Source of the DNA: JBKEDC01 sp047972995
GTDB taxonomy: Bacteria; Bacteroidota; Bacteroidia; Bacteroidales; Prolixibacteraceae
Reading direction: 5' to 3'
Length of the DNA: 40,145 nt
NCBI GenBank assembly: GCA_047972995.1
Contig: JBKEBD010000012.1
Coordinates: forward strand, 1 to 40,145
Made by a program: the position numbers and the translations under genes. The notes below the pieces were generated by a model. It was given only the letters and a program-made list of their open reading frames with translations, was not told the DNA's origin and ran no database searches. Positions 33,504 to 40,145 of this stretch are shown piece by piece. Position 1 is the stretch's first letter. Each line of letters begins with the position of its first letter.

Positions 33504-34533
33504 ACAAATCGAACAAACCCAAATCGCCCGATCGGGTGTTTGCAATACCCAGATGCTTATACGCCAAGTCGGTAACTTCTCGTCCACGGGGGGTGCGCTT
33601 AATGAAACCTTCTTTAATTAAGAATGGTTCATACACTTCTTCAATGGTGCCGGTGTCTTCGCTCACGGCTGTGGCAATGGTGCTTAGTCCCACAGGTCCA
33701 CCCTCGAATTTCTCGATAATAGTGCGCAGGATTTTATTGTCCATTTCATCTAATCCGTGCGCATCGATGTTGAGAGCTTGAAGTGAAAATTTCGTGATTT
33801 CCATATCAATCTTGCCATTGCCTTTTACTTGGGCAAAATCGCGCACTCGACGTAATAGGGCGTTTACAATACGAGGTGTTCCTCGGCTTCTCGAAGCAAT
33901 TTCAATGGCTGCACGGTCGTCAATTTCCACATCGAGAATGGAAGCCGAACGCTTCACAATGCCTGAAAGAATATCGAGGTTGTAGTATTGAAAGTGCGAC
34001 TGAATGCCAAATCGAGCTCGCAACGGAGCAGTGAGCATTCCAGAACGCGTAGTGGCACCAATGAGCGTAAATGGTTCTAGTTCAATTTGAATAGAGCGGG
34101 CACTCGGCCCTTTGTCAATCATGATGTCAATCTTATAGTCCTCCATGGCAGAATAAAGATATTCTTCCACAATAGGACTTAGGCGGTGAATTTCATCAAT
34201 GAAAAGCACATCGTTTTGTTCGAGATTGGTGAGCAATCCTGCCAAATCGCCCGGTTTATCGAGCACCGGACCGGATGTAATTTTCAGGCTCACGTCCATT
34301 TCATTGGCAATGATGTTCGATAGCGTTGTTTTCCCCAATCCGGGAGGTCCAAAAAGCAGTGCATGGTCGAGAGCTTCACCGCGCATTTTGGCAGCTTGCA
34401 CAAACACCTGTAAGTTTTCCACAATTTGGTCTTGCCCCTTGAAGTCGGAAAAAGATAGCGGACGAAGTTTCTTGTCGATGTCATTATCTCTTTCTGAAAA
34501 CGATTCTTGGCGAATATCTATGGAGTCATTCAT
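33502..34533 (-). CDS. ruvB: Holliday junction branch-migration helicase RuvB
   Basis: The hexameric AAA+ motor of the RuvAB complex that drives Holliday-junction migration. The 343 residues match the family. Walker A is GPPGLGKTT (62-70), Walker B FIDEIHRL (111-118), sensor 1/arginine-finger region GATTRSGMLTAPLRARFG (159-176), and the C-terminal winged helix contains RTPRGREVTDLAYKHLG. ruvA and ruvC are not adjacent, which is usual in this phylum. It is transcribed alone toward the cyclase gene. Confidence 0.97.
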   Translation of the reverse strand: MNDSIDIRQESFSERDNDIDKKLRPLSFSDFKGQDQIVENLQVFVQAAKMRGEALDHALLFGPPGLGKTTLSNIIANEMDVSLKITSGPVLDKPGDLAGLLTNLEQNDVLFIDEIHRLSPIVEEYLYSAMEDYKIDIMIDKGPSARSIQIELEPFTLIGATTRSGMLTAPLRARFGIQSHFQYYNLDILSGIVKRSASILDVEIDDRAAIEIASRSRGTPRIVNALLRRVRDFAQVKGNGKIDMEITKFSLQALNIDAHGLDEMDNKILRTIIEKFEGGPVGLSTIATAVSEDTGTIEEVYEPFLIKEGFIKRTPRGREVTDLAYKHLGIANTRSGDLGLFDL

Positions 34534-34609
34534 AATTTAACGGCCTAATTTAAGAATGCAAATATAGCGGTATCGGCTAAATTTTAAGCACAATTTCTGT
34601 AGTCTTTCC

Positions 34610-34617
34610 TATCTTTG
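34610..34617 (+). promoter_or_regulatory. -7 box of the hydroxyacid dehydrogenase gene
   Basis: TATCTTTG fits TAnnTTTG; leader of about 65 nt to the ATG at 34688. No clear -33 element. Confidence 0.45.
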
Positions 34618-34687
34618 TAGAAAATAAGCCCCATGATTTTCACTCGCCTCTTTGGCAGAGTGGCATGAAGCTTTAAAATTTTTACTC

Positions 34688-35638
34688 ATGAATATAGTAA
34701 TACTCGATGCTTATTCGGTGAATCCGGGCGATTTGCCACTCGATGTTTTTGCGCCATTGGGCGAACTAACAATTTACGAGCTTACCGCTCCGCAAGAAGT
34801 GGCAGCGCGCGCCAAAGATGCCGATATTATACTTACCAACAAGGTGCTTTTCACCAAAGAAGTGTTTGCCGAATTACCAAAGTTGAAATATTTAGGTGTG
34901 CTTGCTACAGGGGTGAACAACGTCGATTTAGTAGCAGCTACGGAGGCCGGGGTGGTGGTTACCAACATTCCTGCCTATAGTACCGATTCGGTAGCGCAGA
35001 TGACTTTTGCTCATTTCTTGTGTGTAACAAACCATGTGGAAGATTACAATCGTTCGGTGCACGAGGGGCAATGGGTAAATGCCAAGCATTTCTGTTTTTA
35101 CACCCATTCGCTGATGGAGTTGAGTGGCAAAACACTGGGAGTTGTGGGCTTCGGCAAGATTGGTCAGGCAATTGCTAAAATTGCACAGGCATTTAACATG
35201 AAGGTGATTTTTGCCAATCATAGCCATAAACAAGGACTAGTGCCTAACACCACGCAGGTGAGCTTGGTGGAGTTGTTTGCGCAAAGCGATTTCATTAGTT
35301 TAAATGCTCCGCTTACCGCTGATAATGTGGGCTTTGTGAATGCGGAGCTGTTGGTACATTGTAAAACGGAAGTGGTGATTTCAAACACCGGTCGCGGACC
35401 CTTGGTGAACGACCAAGAGCTTGCCGATGCACTGAATGACGGTGTTATAAAGGCCTATTGCACCGATGTACTTTCGCAAGAGCCGCCACAGGCCAATAAT
35501 CCACTGCTTCATGCCAAAAATTGCTACCTTACTCCTCATGTGGCATGGGCAAGCCTTGAAGCTCGTCGCCGATTGGTTGATATTGCGGTGAACAATGTAC
35601 GTGCTTTTGTGCATGGTGATCCTGTGAATGTGGTGTAG
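34688..35638 (+). CDS. D-2-hydroxyacid dehydrogenase (glycerate dehydrogenase-like)
   Basis: An NAD(P)H-dependent 2-hydroxyacid dehydrogenase of 316 residues from the chosen start (MNIVILDAYSVNPGDL). It has the Rossmann motif VVGFGKIGQ (152-160) and the catalytic set R236 (NTGRGPLV), E265 (LSQEPP) and H284 (LTPHVAW). The sequence resembles glycerate/hydroxypyruvate reductases most. Twelve upstream in-frame codons (from 34652) lack conservation signs and are left out. It stands alone; no serC/serA neighbour is visible. Confidence 0.9.
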   Translation: MNIVILDAYSVNPGDLPLDVFAPLGELTIYELTAPQEVAARAKDADIILTNKVLFTKEVFAELPKLKYLGVLATGVNNVDLVAATEAGVVVTNIPAYSTDSVAQMTFAHFLCVTNHVEDYNRSVHEGQWVNAKHFCFYTHSLMELSGKTLGVVGFGKIGQAIAKIAQAFNMKVIFANHSHKQGLVPNTTQVSLVELFAQSDFISLNAPLTADNVGFVNAELLVHCKTEVVISNTGRGPLVNDQELADALNDGVIKAYCTDVLSQEPPQANNPLLHAKNCYLTPHVAWASLEARRRLVDIAVNNVRAFVHGDPVNVV

Positions 35639-35744
35639 GAATACTTTGGGTTGAAAGGCTTAAGGTTGAAAGGTTTAACCCAACTTTGCACTCCTCACTC
35701 TGTACTTCGCACTTCATAATTTGCCTGAACATCAAACCAGCGAA

Positions 35745-35782
35745 AAAAAGCGAGCGACCTTTCGGTCACTCGCTTTTCTTTT
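35745..35782. terminator. Bidirectional terminator between dehydrogenase gene and groEL
   Basis: AAAGCGAG-C-GACC pairs with GGTC-A-CTCGCTTT around TTTC; T-rich on both strands. It probably ends both the dehydrogenase and groEL transcripts. Confidence 0.85.
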
Positions 35783-35815
35783 TATACTTAGGGCATCATC
35801 CTATAGCTGCCGATA

Positions 35816-37456
35816 TTACATCATGCCGCCCATACCGCCCATGCCACCCATTGGAGGCATGGCAGCCGCTGGGTTTTCTTCTTTTTCGTTCACCAAAACA
35901 CACTCGGTAGTAAGAAGCATTCCTGCAATTGATGCTGCATTTTCGAGTGCTACACGAGTAACTTTTGCCGGGTCGATAACTCCGGTGTCAAGCAAGTTTT
36001 GATATTCATCGGTGCGTGCATTATATCCGAAGTCGCCTTTGCCCTCGCGGATTTTTTGTACTACCACCGCGCCTTCTTTACCCGCATTTGCTACAATCTG
36101 ACGCAAAGGCTCTTCAATTGCACGACGCACGATTTCAATACCTGTTGTTTCGTCATCGTTGTCACCGGTCATACCGTCGATCGAGTCGATAGCGCGAATG
36201 TACATCACACCACCACCGGGCACAATACCTTCTTCCACCGCAGCGCGAGTTGAGCAAAGGGCATCATCAACGCGATCTTTCTTCTCTTTCATTTCCACTT
36301 CAGAAGCAGCACCTACGTATAGCACGGCTACACCGCCGGCGAGTTTCGCCAAACGCTCTTGTAGTTTTTCTTTGTCGTAGTCAGAAGTTGAAGCTTCAAT
36401 TTGCGATTTAATCATGCTCACACGAGCGTCTATTGCTTCTTGGTCGCCTGCACCGGCCACAATAGTTGTGTTTTCTTTGTCAACCGCCACTTTTTCGGCA
36501 GTACCAAGGTGTTCCAAAGTAACATCGCTCAATTGCATACCAATTTCTTCGCTCACTACAGTACCACCTGTTAGGGTAGCAATATCTTGCAACATTTCTT
36601 TTCTTCTGTCGCCAAATCCTGGGGCTTTCACAGCACACACTTTCAACGATCCACGTAGGCGGTTCACCACTAGAGTTGCCAATGCTTCACCATCTACATC
36701 TTCAGCAATAATAAGAAGAGGTCTGCCAGTTTGTGCTGTTTGTTCCAACACAGGAAGCAAATCTTTCATGGTACTGATTTTCTTGTCGTGAATCAAGATG
36801 AAAGGATTGTCGAGGTCGGCATTCATCTTCTCGGTGTTGGTCACAAAGTATGGCGAAATATAACCGCGATCGAATTGCATACCTTCCACCACATCCACGT
36901 AAGTGTCCGTTCCTTTGGCTTCTTCAACCGTGATAACACCTTCTGTTTTTACTTTTTCCATGGCCTCCGCAATGAGCGAACCAATTTGGTCGTCGCCATT
37001 AGCAGAAACTTTCGCTACTTGTTTGATTTTGTTGAAATCATCGCCCACGGTTTGTGCTGTAGCTTTAATACATTCCACCACTTTAGCCACGGCTTTATCG
37101 ATACCACGCTTCAAGTCCATAGGATTTGCACCGGCAGTTACGTTTTTCAAGCCCACATTCACAATAGCTTGAGCAAGCACCGTAGCGGTAGTTGTACCAT
37201 CACCGGCATCATCGCCTGTTTTACTAGCCACTTCTTTCACCATTTGTGCACCGATGTTTTCGTAAGGGTCTGAAAGCTCAACCTCTTTAGCTACCGACAC
37301 CCCATCTTTAGTAATATGAGGGGCACCGAAAGATTTTTCAATCACCACGTTTCTACCTTTAGGTCCAAGGGTTACTTTCACAGCGTCTGCCAATGTGTCA
37401 ACGCCTTTTTTCAAGCCATCTCTAGCCTCTGTATTGAATTTTATTTGTTTAGCCAT
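35816..37456 (-). CDS. groL: Chaperonin GroEL
   Basis: The large chaperonin subunit that folds proteins in an ATP-driven cage with GroES. The 546 residues are full length, starting MAKQIKFNTEARDGLKKGVD, with the ATP-site DGTTTATVLAQ and TLGPKGRNVVIEK blocks, and ending in the Gly-Met tail (MPPMGGMGGMGGMM). It follows groES after 72 nt on the same strand. No CIRCE repeat is seen; the operon instead has a sigma-54-like promoter upstream of groES. Confidence 0.98.
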   Translation of the reverse strand: MAKQIKFNTEARDGLKKGVDTLADAVKVTLGPKGRNVVIEKSFGAPHITKDGVSVAKEVELSDPYENIGAQMVKEVASKTGDDAGDGTTTATVLAQAIVNVGLKNVTAGANPMDLKRGIDKAVAKVVECIKATAQTVGDDFNKIKQVAKVSANGDDQIGSLIAEAMEKVKTEGVITVEEAKGTDTYVDVVEGMQFDRGYISPYFVTNTEKMNADLDNPFILIHDKKISTMKDLLPVLEQTAQTGRPLLIIAEDVDGEALATLVVNRLRGSLKVCAVKAPGFGDRRKEMLQDIATLTGGTVVSEEIGMQLSDVTLEHLGTAEKVAVDKENTTIVAGAGDQEAIDARVSMIKSQIEASTSDYDKEKLQERLAKLAGGVAVLYVGAASEVEMKEKKDRVDDALCSTRAAVEEGIVPGGGVMYIRAIDSIDGMTGDNDDETTGIEIVRRAIEEPLRQIVANAGKEGAVVVQKIREGKGDFGYNARTDEYQNLLDTGVIDPAKVTRVALENAASIAGMLLTTECVLVNEKEENPAAAMPPMGGMGGMGGMM

Positions 37457-37528
37457 TTTATTTGCTTTTTTATTTTGGGTAATTTGATAATTCCAACCTT
37501 AATTAGGGGTTGAAATGATGAGTTTTGC

Positions 37529-37807
37529 TTAGCCGATGTACAATACATCAGTTTGCGAAAGAAGAAGATAGTCGGTGCCATCGATGTTTAATTCCGTGCC
37601 ACCATATCTGCCGTAAAACACGGTGTCATTCACCGCCACTTCCATAGGCTCATCTTTTTTTGCCGCGCCTACTAAAACTACTTTTCCTGCCAAAGGCTTT
37701 TCTTTTGCTGAATCGGGAATAATAATTCCACTTGCTGTTTTTGTTTCTGCTGCCTGAGGTAATACCAAGATTTTACCTGCTAGGATTCTTCCTTTTAAAT
37801 CTGCCAT
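37529..37807 (-). CDS. groS: Co-chaperonin GroES
   Basis: The lid of the GroEL cage. From the ATG at 37807 it has 92 residues (MADLKGRILAGKILVLPQAA), with the mobile-loop region ETKTASGIIIPDSAKEKPLA and the closing LLLSQTDVLYIG. The frame remains open to 37933, but the added 42 residues are hydrophobic, not GroES-like, and overlap the promoter. It is first in the groES-groEL operon. Confidence 0.96.
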   Translation of the reverse strand: MADLKGRILAGKILVLPQAAETKTASGIIIPDSAKEKPLAGKVVLVGAAKKDEPMEVAVNDTVFYGRYGGTELNIDGTDYLLLSQTDVLYIG

Positions 37808-37856
37808 TTTAATGTGATTTATCTGTTTATTTAAATTGTTTTCAATGTAAATAGAG

Positions 37857-37876
37857 TTAGCGAAAAGCGTGCCAAA
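37857..37876 (-). promoter_or_regulatory. Sigma-54-like -24/-12 promoter of groES-groEL
   Basis: On the minus strand TTTGGCACGCTTTTCGCTAA has TGGCACG, then GG-N10-GC spacing exactly as required for sigma-54; the only departure from TGGCACG-N4-TTGC is C for T at one place. The start of groES lies about 50 nt downstream. A second TTTGGCAC occurs 34 nt further upstream (37915-37908) without a proper -12. Confidence 0.6.
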
Positions 37877-37933
37877 GATTAAAAGCAGATTTTGAACTCC
37901 GAATATGTGCCAAATTGTCAAGAAGAGTGACAA

Positions 37934-38050
37934 GTGGACGTATATCGGGAAAATGAAGATGATGAGCTATTGAAAACGGATGGACTAGAATGGGAGTTTG
38001 TCCATTTTCAGTTCATGAAGCGGAATGTGGAGCAGAAACCCATCGATTAA
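37934..38050 (+). pseudogene. Possible C-terminal remnant of an unidentified gene
   Basis: A 38-codon open stretch ending in TAA, with no ATG at its head; it includes GLEWEFVHFQFMKR. This reads like the end of a real protein rather than random DNA. The EFVHFQ pattern recalls the tail of some Bacteroidota polysaccharide-locus proteins of unknown function, but the match is too short to name. A strong hairpin follows it at once. Confidence 0.3.
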
Positions 38051-38053
38051 AAG

Positions 38054-38095
38054 TTGGTAATTGGTTGGTTTGAGCTGAAACCAATCAATTGCCAA
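38054..38095 (+). repeat. 18-bp hairpin
   Basis: TTGGTAATTGGTTGGTTT (38054-38071) pairs with AAACCAATCAATTGCCAA (38078-38095), the two differences being G-U compatible, around GAGCTG. It lacks a T-tract. It starts 4 nt after the stop of the remnant above. Confidence 0.6.
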
Positions 38096-38257
38096 ATAGT
38101 GAAAAGAGAAATTTGGCGTGAAATATTCCATGCTGACTGCAGCATAAATCGAAATCAGTTTGAAAAGACCAATTCGGGAAACTGTAAAACGTCATTTGAG
38201 CTGAAATGAAGTAATTCGGAGTTGGTATTTGTATCAGTTATCACAAAAAGATTGAAT

Positions 38258-38306
38258 TCTTAGATTCTAGATTGGTGGATGTTAGATTGTTAGATATTAG
38301 ATTGTT
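38258..38306. repeat. Degenerate TTAGATTG tandem repeat
   Basis: Several imperfect 7-9-nt units of the form TTAGATT(G) follow one another. No function can be read from it. Confidence 0.6.
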
Positions 38307-38320
38307 GGGTGTGAATTTTT

Positions 38321-38555
38321 GCCCCTGAAAGGGCTACCCGTAATAGCCTATGCATTCATGTCTAGGTATATGATTAGCCCATAGGGCTTGAATATTAATA
38401 AAAGAAACGGTGCAATTGTTATGGTTCCCCGTAGGGGATATATATTAATAGAAAAAGCATAAAACCTATAGCCTACAGCTTATTGCAAAATTATAAAACC
38501 TCTTTCAGGGCATGGTCATTATGCTCCAAAAATACAATAGCTTACCGCCTACGGT
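38321..38555. repeat. Cluster of REP-like palindromes
   Basis: Units: GCCCCTGAAAGGGC (38321-38334), TAGCCCATAGGGCT (38375-38388) followed by TGAATATTAATA, TCCCCGTAGGGGA (38427-38439) followed by TATATATTAATAGAAAAA, an inverted CCTCTTTCAGGGC (38499-38511) and ACCGCCTACGGT (38544-38555). The second and third are repeated in the same order at 39519-39587 beyond upxY. They resemble REP/BIME-type elements. Confidence 0.6.
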
Positions 38556-38607
38556 CAAATTATCCTTTTTATCTGATTCATAGTGTGCTACTACTCTAAA
38601 AAAAATG

Positions 38608-38615
38608 TATATTTG
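38608..38615 (+). promoter_or_regulatory. -7 box of the upxY transcript
   Basis: TATATTTG predicts a start near 38622 and a leader of about 150 nt. A hairpin CTGCCTGATT/AATCAAGCAG (38712-38746, one mismatch) lies in this leader. Confidence 0.5.
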
Positions 38616-38773
38616 CGATTATTCGTCTCTTCTCAACTGGCGAGGATTTTAAATGAGCTTTTGTAACTACACTGGGATTAGTTCCCGAACTTTTATGAAG
38701 AAACGCTGTAACTGCCTGATTAGTAGAGAATATTGCAATCAAGCAGGACTAGAAGTGTACCACTAACTGAAAT

Positions 38774-39322
38774 ATGGACTCAGAAAAAGGCGACAATCAG
38801 GCTTGTTGGTATGCGATGCGCGACCTCAAACGCTCGAATGCAAAATTGCCAGCCTACAAGCTGTTTCAAGCTAAAGAAATCGAAGTGTTCACTCCCATGA
38901 AGTGGACGGTGAGCACGCAAAAGGGGAAGCAAGTACGTAAAGAAATTCCCGTAATGCCCGACCTTCTCTTTGTACATGCTTCGCGAGAAGTCATCGACCC
39001 GATTGTAAGAAAAACACCCACTATTCAATATCGTTATGCTCGTGGTGGTGGCTATCTTAATCCAATGACGGTTAACACTAAAGAAATGCAACGGTTTATA
39101 TACGCCATAAACGGCTCCCATAATCAAAAATACTATCTACCCGAAGAAATCACCCCGGAAATGTGCTGTCGCAAGATTCGCGTTGTGGGGGGTGTGTTCG
39201 ATGGCTATGAAGGCAAACTAATCACCGTACGCGGCTCAAAAGTCAAACGGCTTCTGGTAGAGCTTCCCGGATTCCTTTCCGTAGGTGTGGAAGTAGAACC
39301 GGAAATGATAGAGCTGATTTAG
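38774..39322 (+). CDS. UpxY-family NusG-like transcription antiterminator
   Basis: A specialised NusG paralogue of the UpxY type. In Bacteroides these proteins are the first gene of a capsular polysaccharide operon and prevent premature termination in its own leader. The 182 residues contain a NusG N-terminal domain (about 11-105, WYAMRDLKRSNAK start, PDLLFVHASREV) and a C-terminal KOW-like segment (VVGGVFDGYEGKLITVRGSK). A UDP-glucose dehydrogenase gene follows after 640 nt in the same direction, consistent with a glycan locus. The long structured leader fits the family mode of action. Confidence 0.85.
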   Translation: MDSEKGDNQACWYAMRDLKRSNAKLPAYKLFQAKEIEVFTPMKWTVSTQKGKQVRKEIPVMPDLLFVHASREVIDPIVRKTPTIQYRYARGGGYLNPMTVNTKEMQRFIYAINGSHNQKYYLPEEITPEMCCRKIRVVGGVFDGYEGKLITVRGSKVKRLLVELPGFLSVGVEVEPEMIELI

Positions 39323-39372
39323 GGGAGAGTTAATTACGAATTACGAATGGGCAACCCTGCACCCCCCCCCCA

Positions 39373-39475
39373 GGTTACTGAGCGGAGTTGAAGTATGGGG
39401 CTATGCAAAGATGAATCTGACCCAACCCGGTCGCTGAGCGAAGTCGAAGCGCTCAGTAATCACGAGGTCGAAGCG
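39373..39475. repeat. CTGAGCG-GTCGAAG palindromic repeats
   Basis: CTGAGCG (39434-39440) and CGCTCAG (39450-39456) form a 7-bp stem around AAGTCGAAG. A related ACTGAGCGGAGTTGAAG lies at 39377-39393 and a partial GAGGTCGAAGCG at 39464-39475. Such words are dispersed repeats in many genomes. Confidence 0.6.
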
Positions 39476-39481
39476 TTTCCT

Positions 39482-39504
39482 TATTAACCGGAGTTCTGGA
39501 TAAG
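39482..39504. repeat. Solitary end of the MITE-like element
   Basis: TATTAACCGGAGTTCTGGATAAG matches the terminal repeat of the elements at 9538-9740 and 10644-10741; the rest is absent and a REP pair starts just after. Confidence 0.6.
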
Positions 39505-39518
39505 AACTATACATATAT

Positions 39519-39587
39519 AGCCCGTAGGGCTTGAATATTAATAGAAAAATATAAAAAATTATCATCGTTTCCCCGTTGGGGATATAT
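39519..39587. repeat. REP-like palindrome pair downstream of upxY
   Basis: TAGCCCGTAGGGCTTGAATA (39519-39538) and TCCCCGTTGGGGATATA (39570-39586) repeat the pair found at 38375-38440 in the same order and spacing class. Confidence 0.6.
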
Positions 39588-39905
39588 GGTGAAACGAATA
39601 TGTAAATTCTAACCATTTAATTTTTACACAGGAGAATGGTAATCATTCTCGGCGAGGAATGAACTCATAGAACAATTGTTGCGTGTATATTTATAAACGA
39701 ATGACCGGAAAAACTTATATTTATACCAAATATTTTTGATAATGACATGAAAAATGCTTAGTTGTTGTGATATATTGGAAGATTTTTTTTGTTGTAATCA
39801 CCTGTGAGTTAGTATGTTATATTTGCTTTGCATATTGATGCTTGATTTTTGCGTTTCTATTGCGTTAAAACTAATGTTATTTTTGCTGTTTTCGCTTTGT
39901 CAAGC

Positions 39906-39936
39906 TTGTTTAAGCGAGCGAATAAGCATACATTTG
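39906..39936 (+). promoter_or_regulatory. Promoter of ugd
   Basis: TTG (39906-39908) and TACATTTG (39929-39936) are 20 nt apart; ATG 27 nt downstream. Confidence 0.65.
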
Positions 39937-39962
39937 CCTTTATTATTTAGAACCCGAAACAG

Positions 39963-40145
39963 ATGATTCCTACTAATATTACTAAAATAGCCTGTATTGG
40001 TGCCGGATATGTGGGCGGACCAACCATGGCGGTTATTGCTCAACAATGTCCTCATATTCAAGTTACAGTTGTCGATTTGAATGCTGCACGTATTGCAGCT
40101 TGGAACGATACCGACCTTACTAAGTTGCCCGTTTACGAACCTGGC
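39963..40145 (+). CDS. ugd: UDP-glucose 6-dehydrogenase, 5' part only
   Basis: The first 61 codons of a nucleotide-sugar dehydrogenase, cut by the window end. The NAD-binding motif is IGAGYVGGPTMAVIA (12-26), VVDLN (36-40) ends the second strand, and LPVYEPG (55-61) is the conserved stretch before the second half of the domain. The GAGYVGGPTMAVIA form with an intervening QQCPHIQVTVVD is characteristic of UDP-glucose dehydrogenases, which make UDP-glucuronate for capsules; GDP-mannose dehydrogenase is less likely. Confidence 0.85.
   Translation, partial: MIPTNITKIACIGAGYVGGPTMAVIAQQCPHIQVTVVDLNAARIAAWNDTDLTKLPVYEPG

Larger units (their letters stand above)
38096..38607. other. Repeat-rich non-coding region upstream of upxY
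   Basis: It holds degenerate TTAGATTG tandem repeats (38258-38306) and a cluster of REP-like palindromes (38321-38555), listed separately. No coding region is supported. Confidence 0.7.
39323..39905. other. Non-coding interval between upxY and ugd
   Basis: It contains a run of about ten C at 39362-39371, REP-like palindromes (39373-39475), one end of the MITE-like element (39482-39504), a REP pair (39519-39587) and two extra TAnnTTTG boxes (39818-39825, 39878-39885). No ORF is supported. Confidence 0.65.

Noticed and set aside
35816..37456. Long open frames on the plus strand across groEL, including one of 180 codons
   Set aside because: They are antisense shadows of a highly conserved gene, with no recognisable protein features.
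37808..37930. CIRCE heat-shock operator upstream of groES
   Set aside because: No TTAGCACTC-N9-GAGTGCTAA or close relative was found.
37808..37933. 42-codon N-terminal extension of GroES
   Set aside because: It is hydrophobic, unlike any GroES, and overlaps the putative promoter.
38258..38306. CRISPR-like array in the TTAGATTG repeats
   Set aside because: Units are only 7-9 nt, degenerate and without spacers; no cas gene is present.
38321..39590. Invertible promoter (phase variation) upstream of the glycan locus
   Set aside because: The palindromes are direct-ordered REP pairs; no long inverted repeats flank a promoter and no invertase gene is in the window.

Overview
The window looks like a chromosomal segment of a Bacteroidota bacterium, most likely of the Bacteroidales or a close relative. 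The evidence is the promoter style (TAnnTTTG -7 boxes, with a TTG or TTTG -33 box 18-21 nt upstream, and few Shine-Dalgarno sites), a PorV-type outer-membrane protein of the type IX secretion system, an ExbB/4-TM/ExbD/ExbD operon, a UpxY-type NusG paralogue at the start of a polysaccharide locus, a DAHP synthase-chorismate mutase fusion, and menaquinone biosynthesis. No species can be named from the sequence alone.

Layout. 1-2287: an AT-rich accessory segment with two PD-(D/E)XK nuclease-like genes, each followed by a ~140-nt inverted-repeat element that behaves like an integron attC site. 2608-3080: tRNA-Glu and rpsT with promoter and terminator. 3122-8422: lipopolysaccharide/surface-glycan genes (GT90, GT4, a DXD-type transferase, a GT25 remnant, an O-antigen ligase-like protein, GT2). 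8597-10778: two tandem aldo/keto reductases, each followed by a copy of a MITE-like repeat. 10785-14731: cobyric acid synthase and an ExbB/ExbD energy-transduction operon. 14936-18630: metF-usp-tatD-asparaginase operon. 18761-19972: a porin. 20454-27002: menaquinone genes (menI-like, menF, menD, menB, then menA), interrupted by porV on the other strand. 27122-29885: a GNAT-nitrilase fusion and a second outer-membrane barrel. 30098-32252: tyrA and DAHP synthase-chorismate mutase preceded by what looks like a complete attenuator. 32376-35638: glutaminyl cyclase lipoprotein, ruvB, D-2-hydroxyacid dehydrogenase. 35816-37807: groES-groEL with a sigma-54-like promoter. 37808-40145: repeat-rich DNA around upxY and the start of a UDP-glucose dehydrogenase gene, probably the entry to a capsule/exopolysaccharide locus that continues past the right edge.

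How parts work together. The left glycosyltransferase block, the O-antigen ligase-like protein and PorV all concern the outer membrane; in this phylum type IX cargo is anchored on A-LPS. Chorismate links two blocks: menF draws on it for menaquinone, while tyrA and the DAHP synthase fusion serve aromatic amino acids.

Most interesting observations: (1) integron-like gene cassettes in which the bases at the start of a cassette are the exact complement of the inverse core at its own end; (2) a 22-codon leader peptide with eight consecutive aromatic codons (FYYWFFYF), followed by a terminator, in front of tyrA, with a duplicated arm that gives classical attenuation logic; (3) a -24/-12 promoter with GG-N10-GC upstream of groES; (4) a MITE-like repeat family and several REP-like palindromes.

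Limits: all functions are judged by eye from protein motifs and composition. No database search, folding or alignment program was run.
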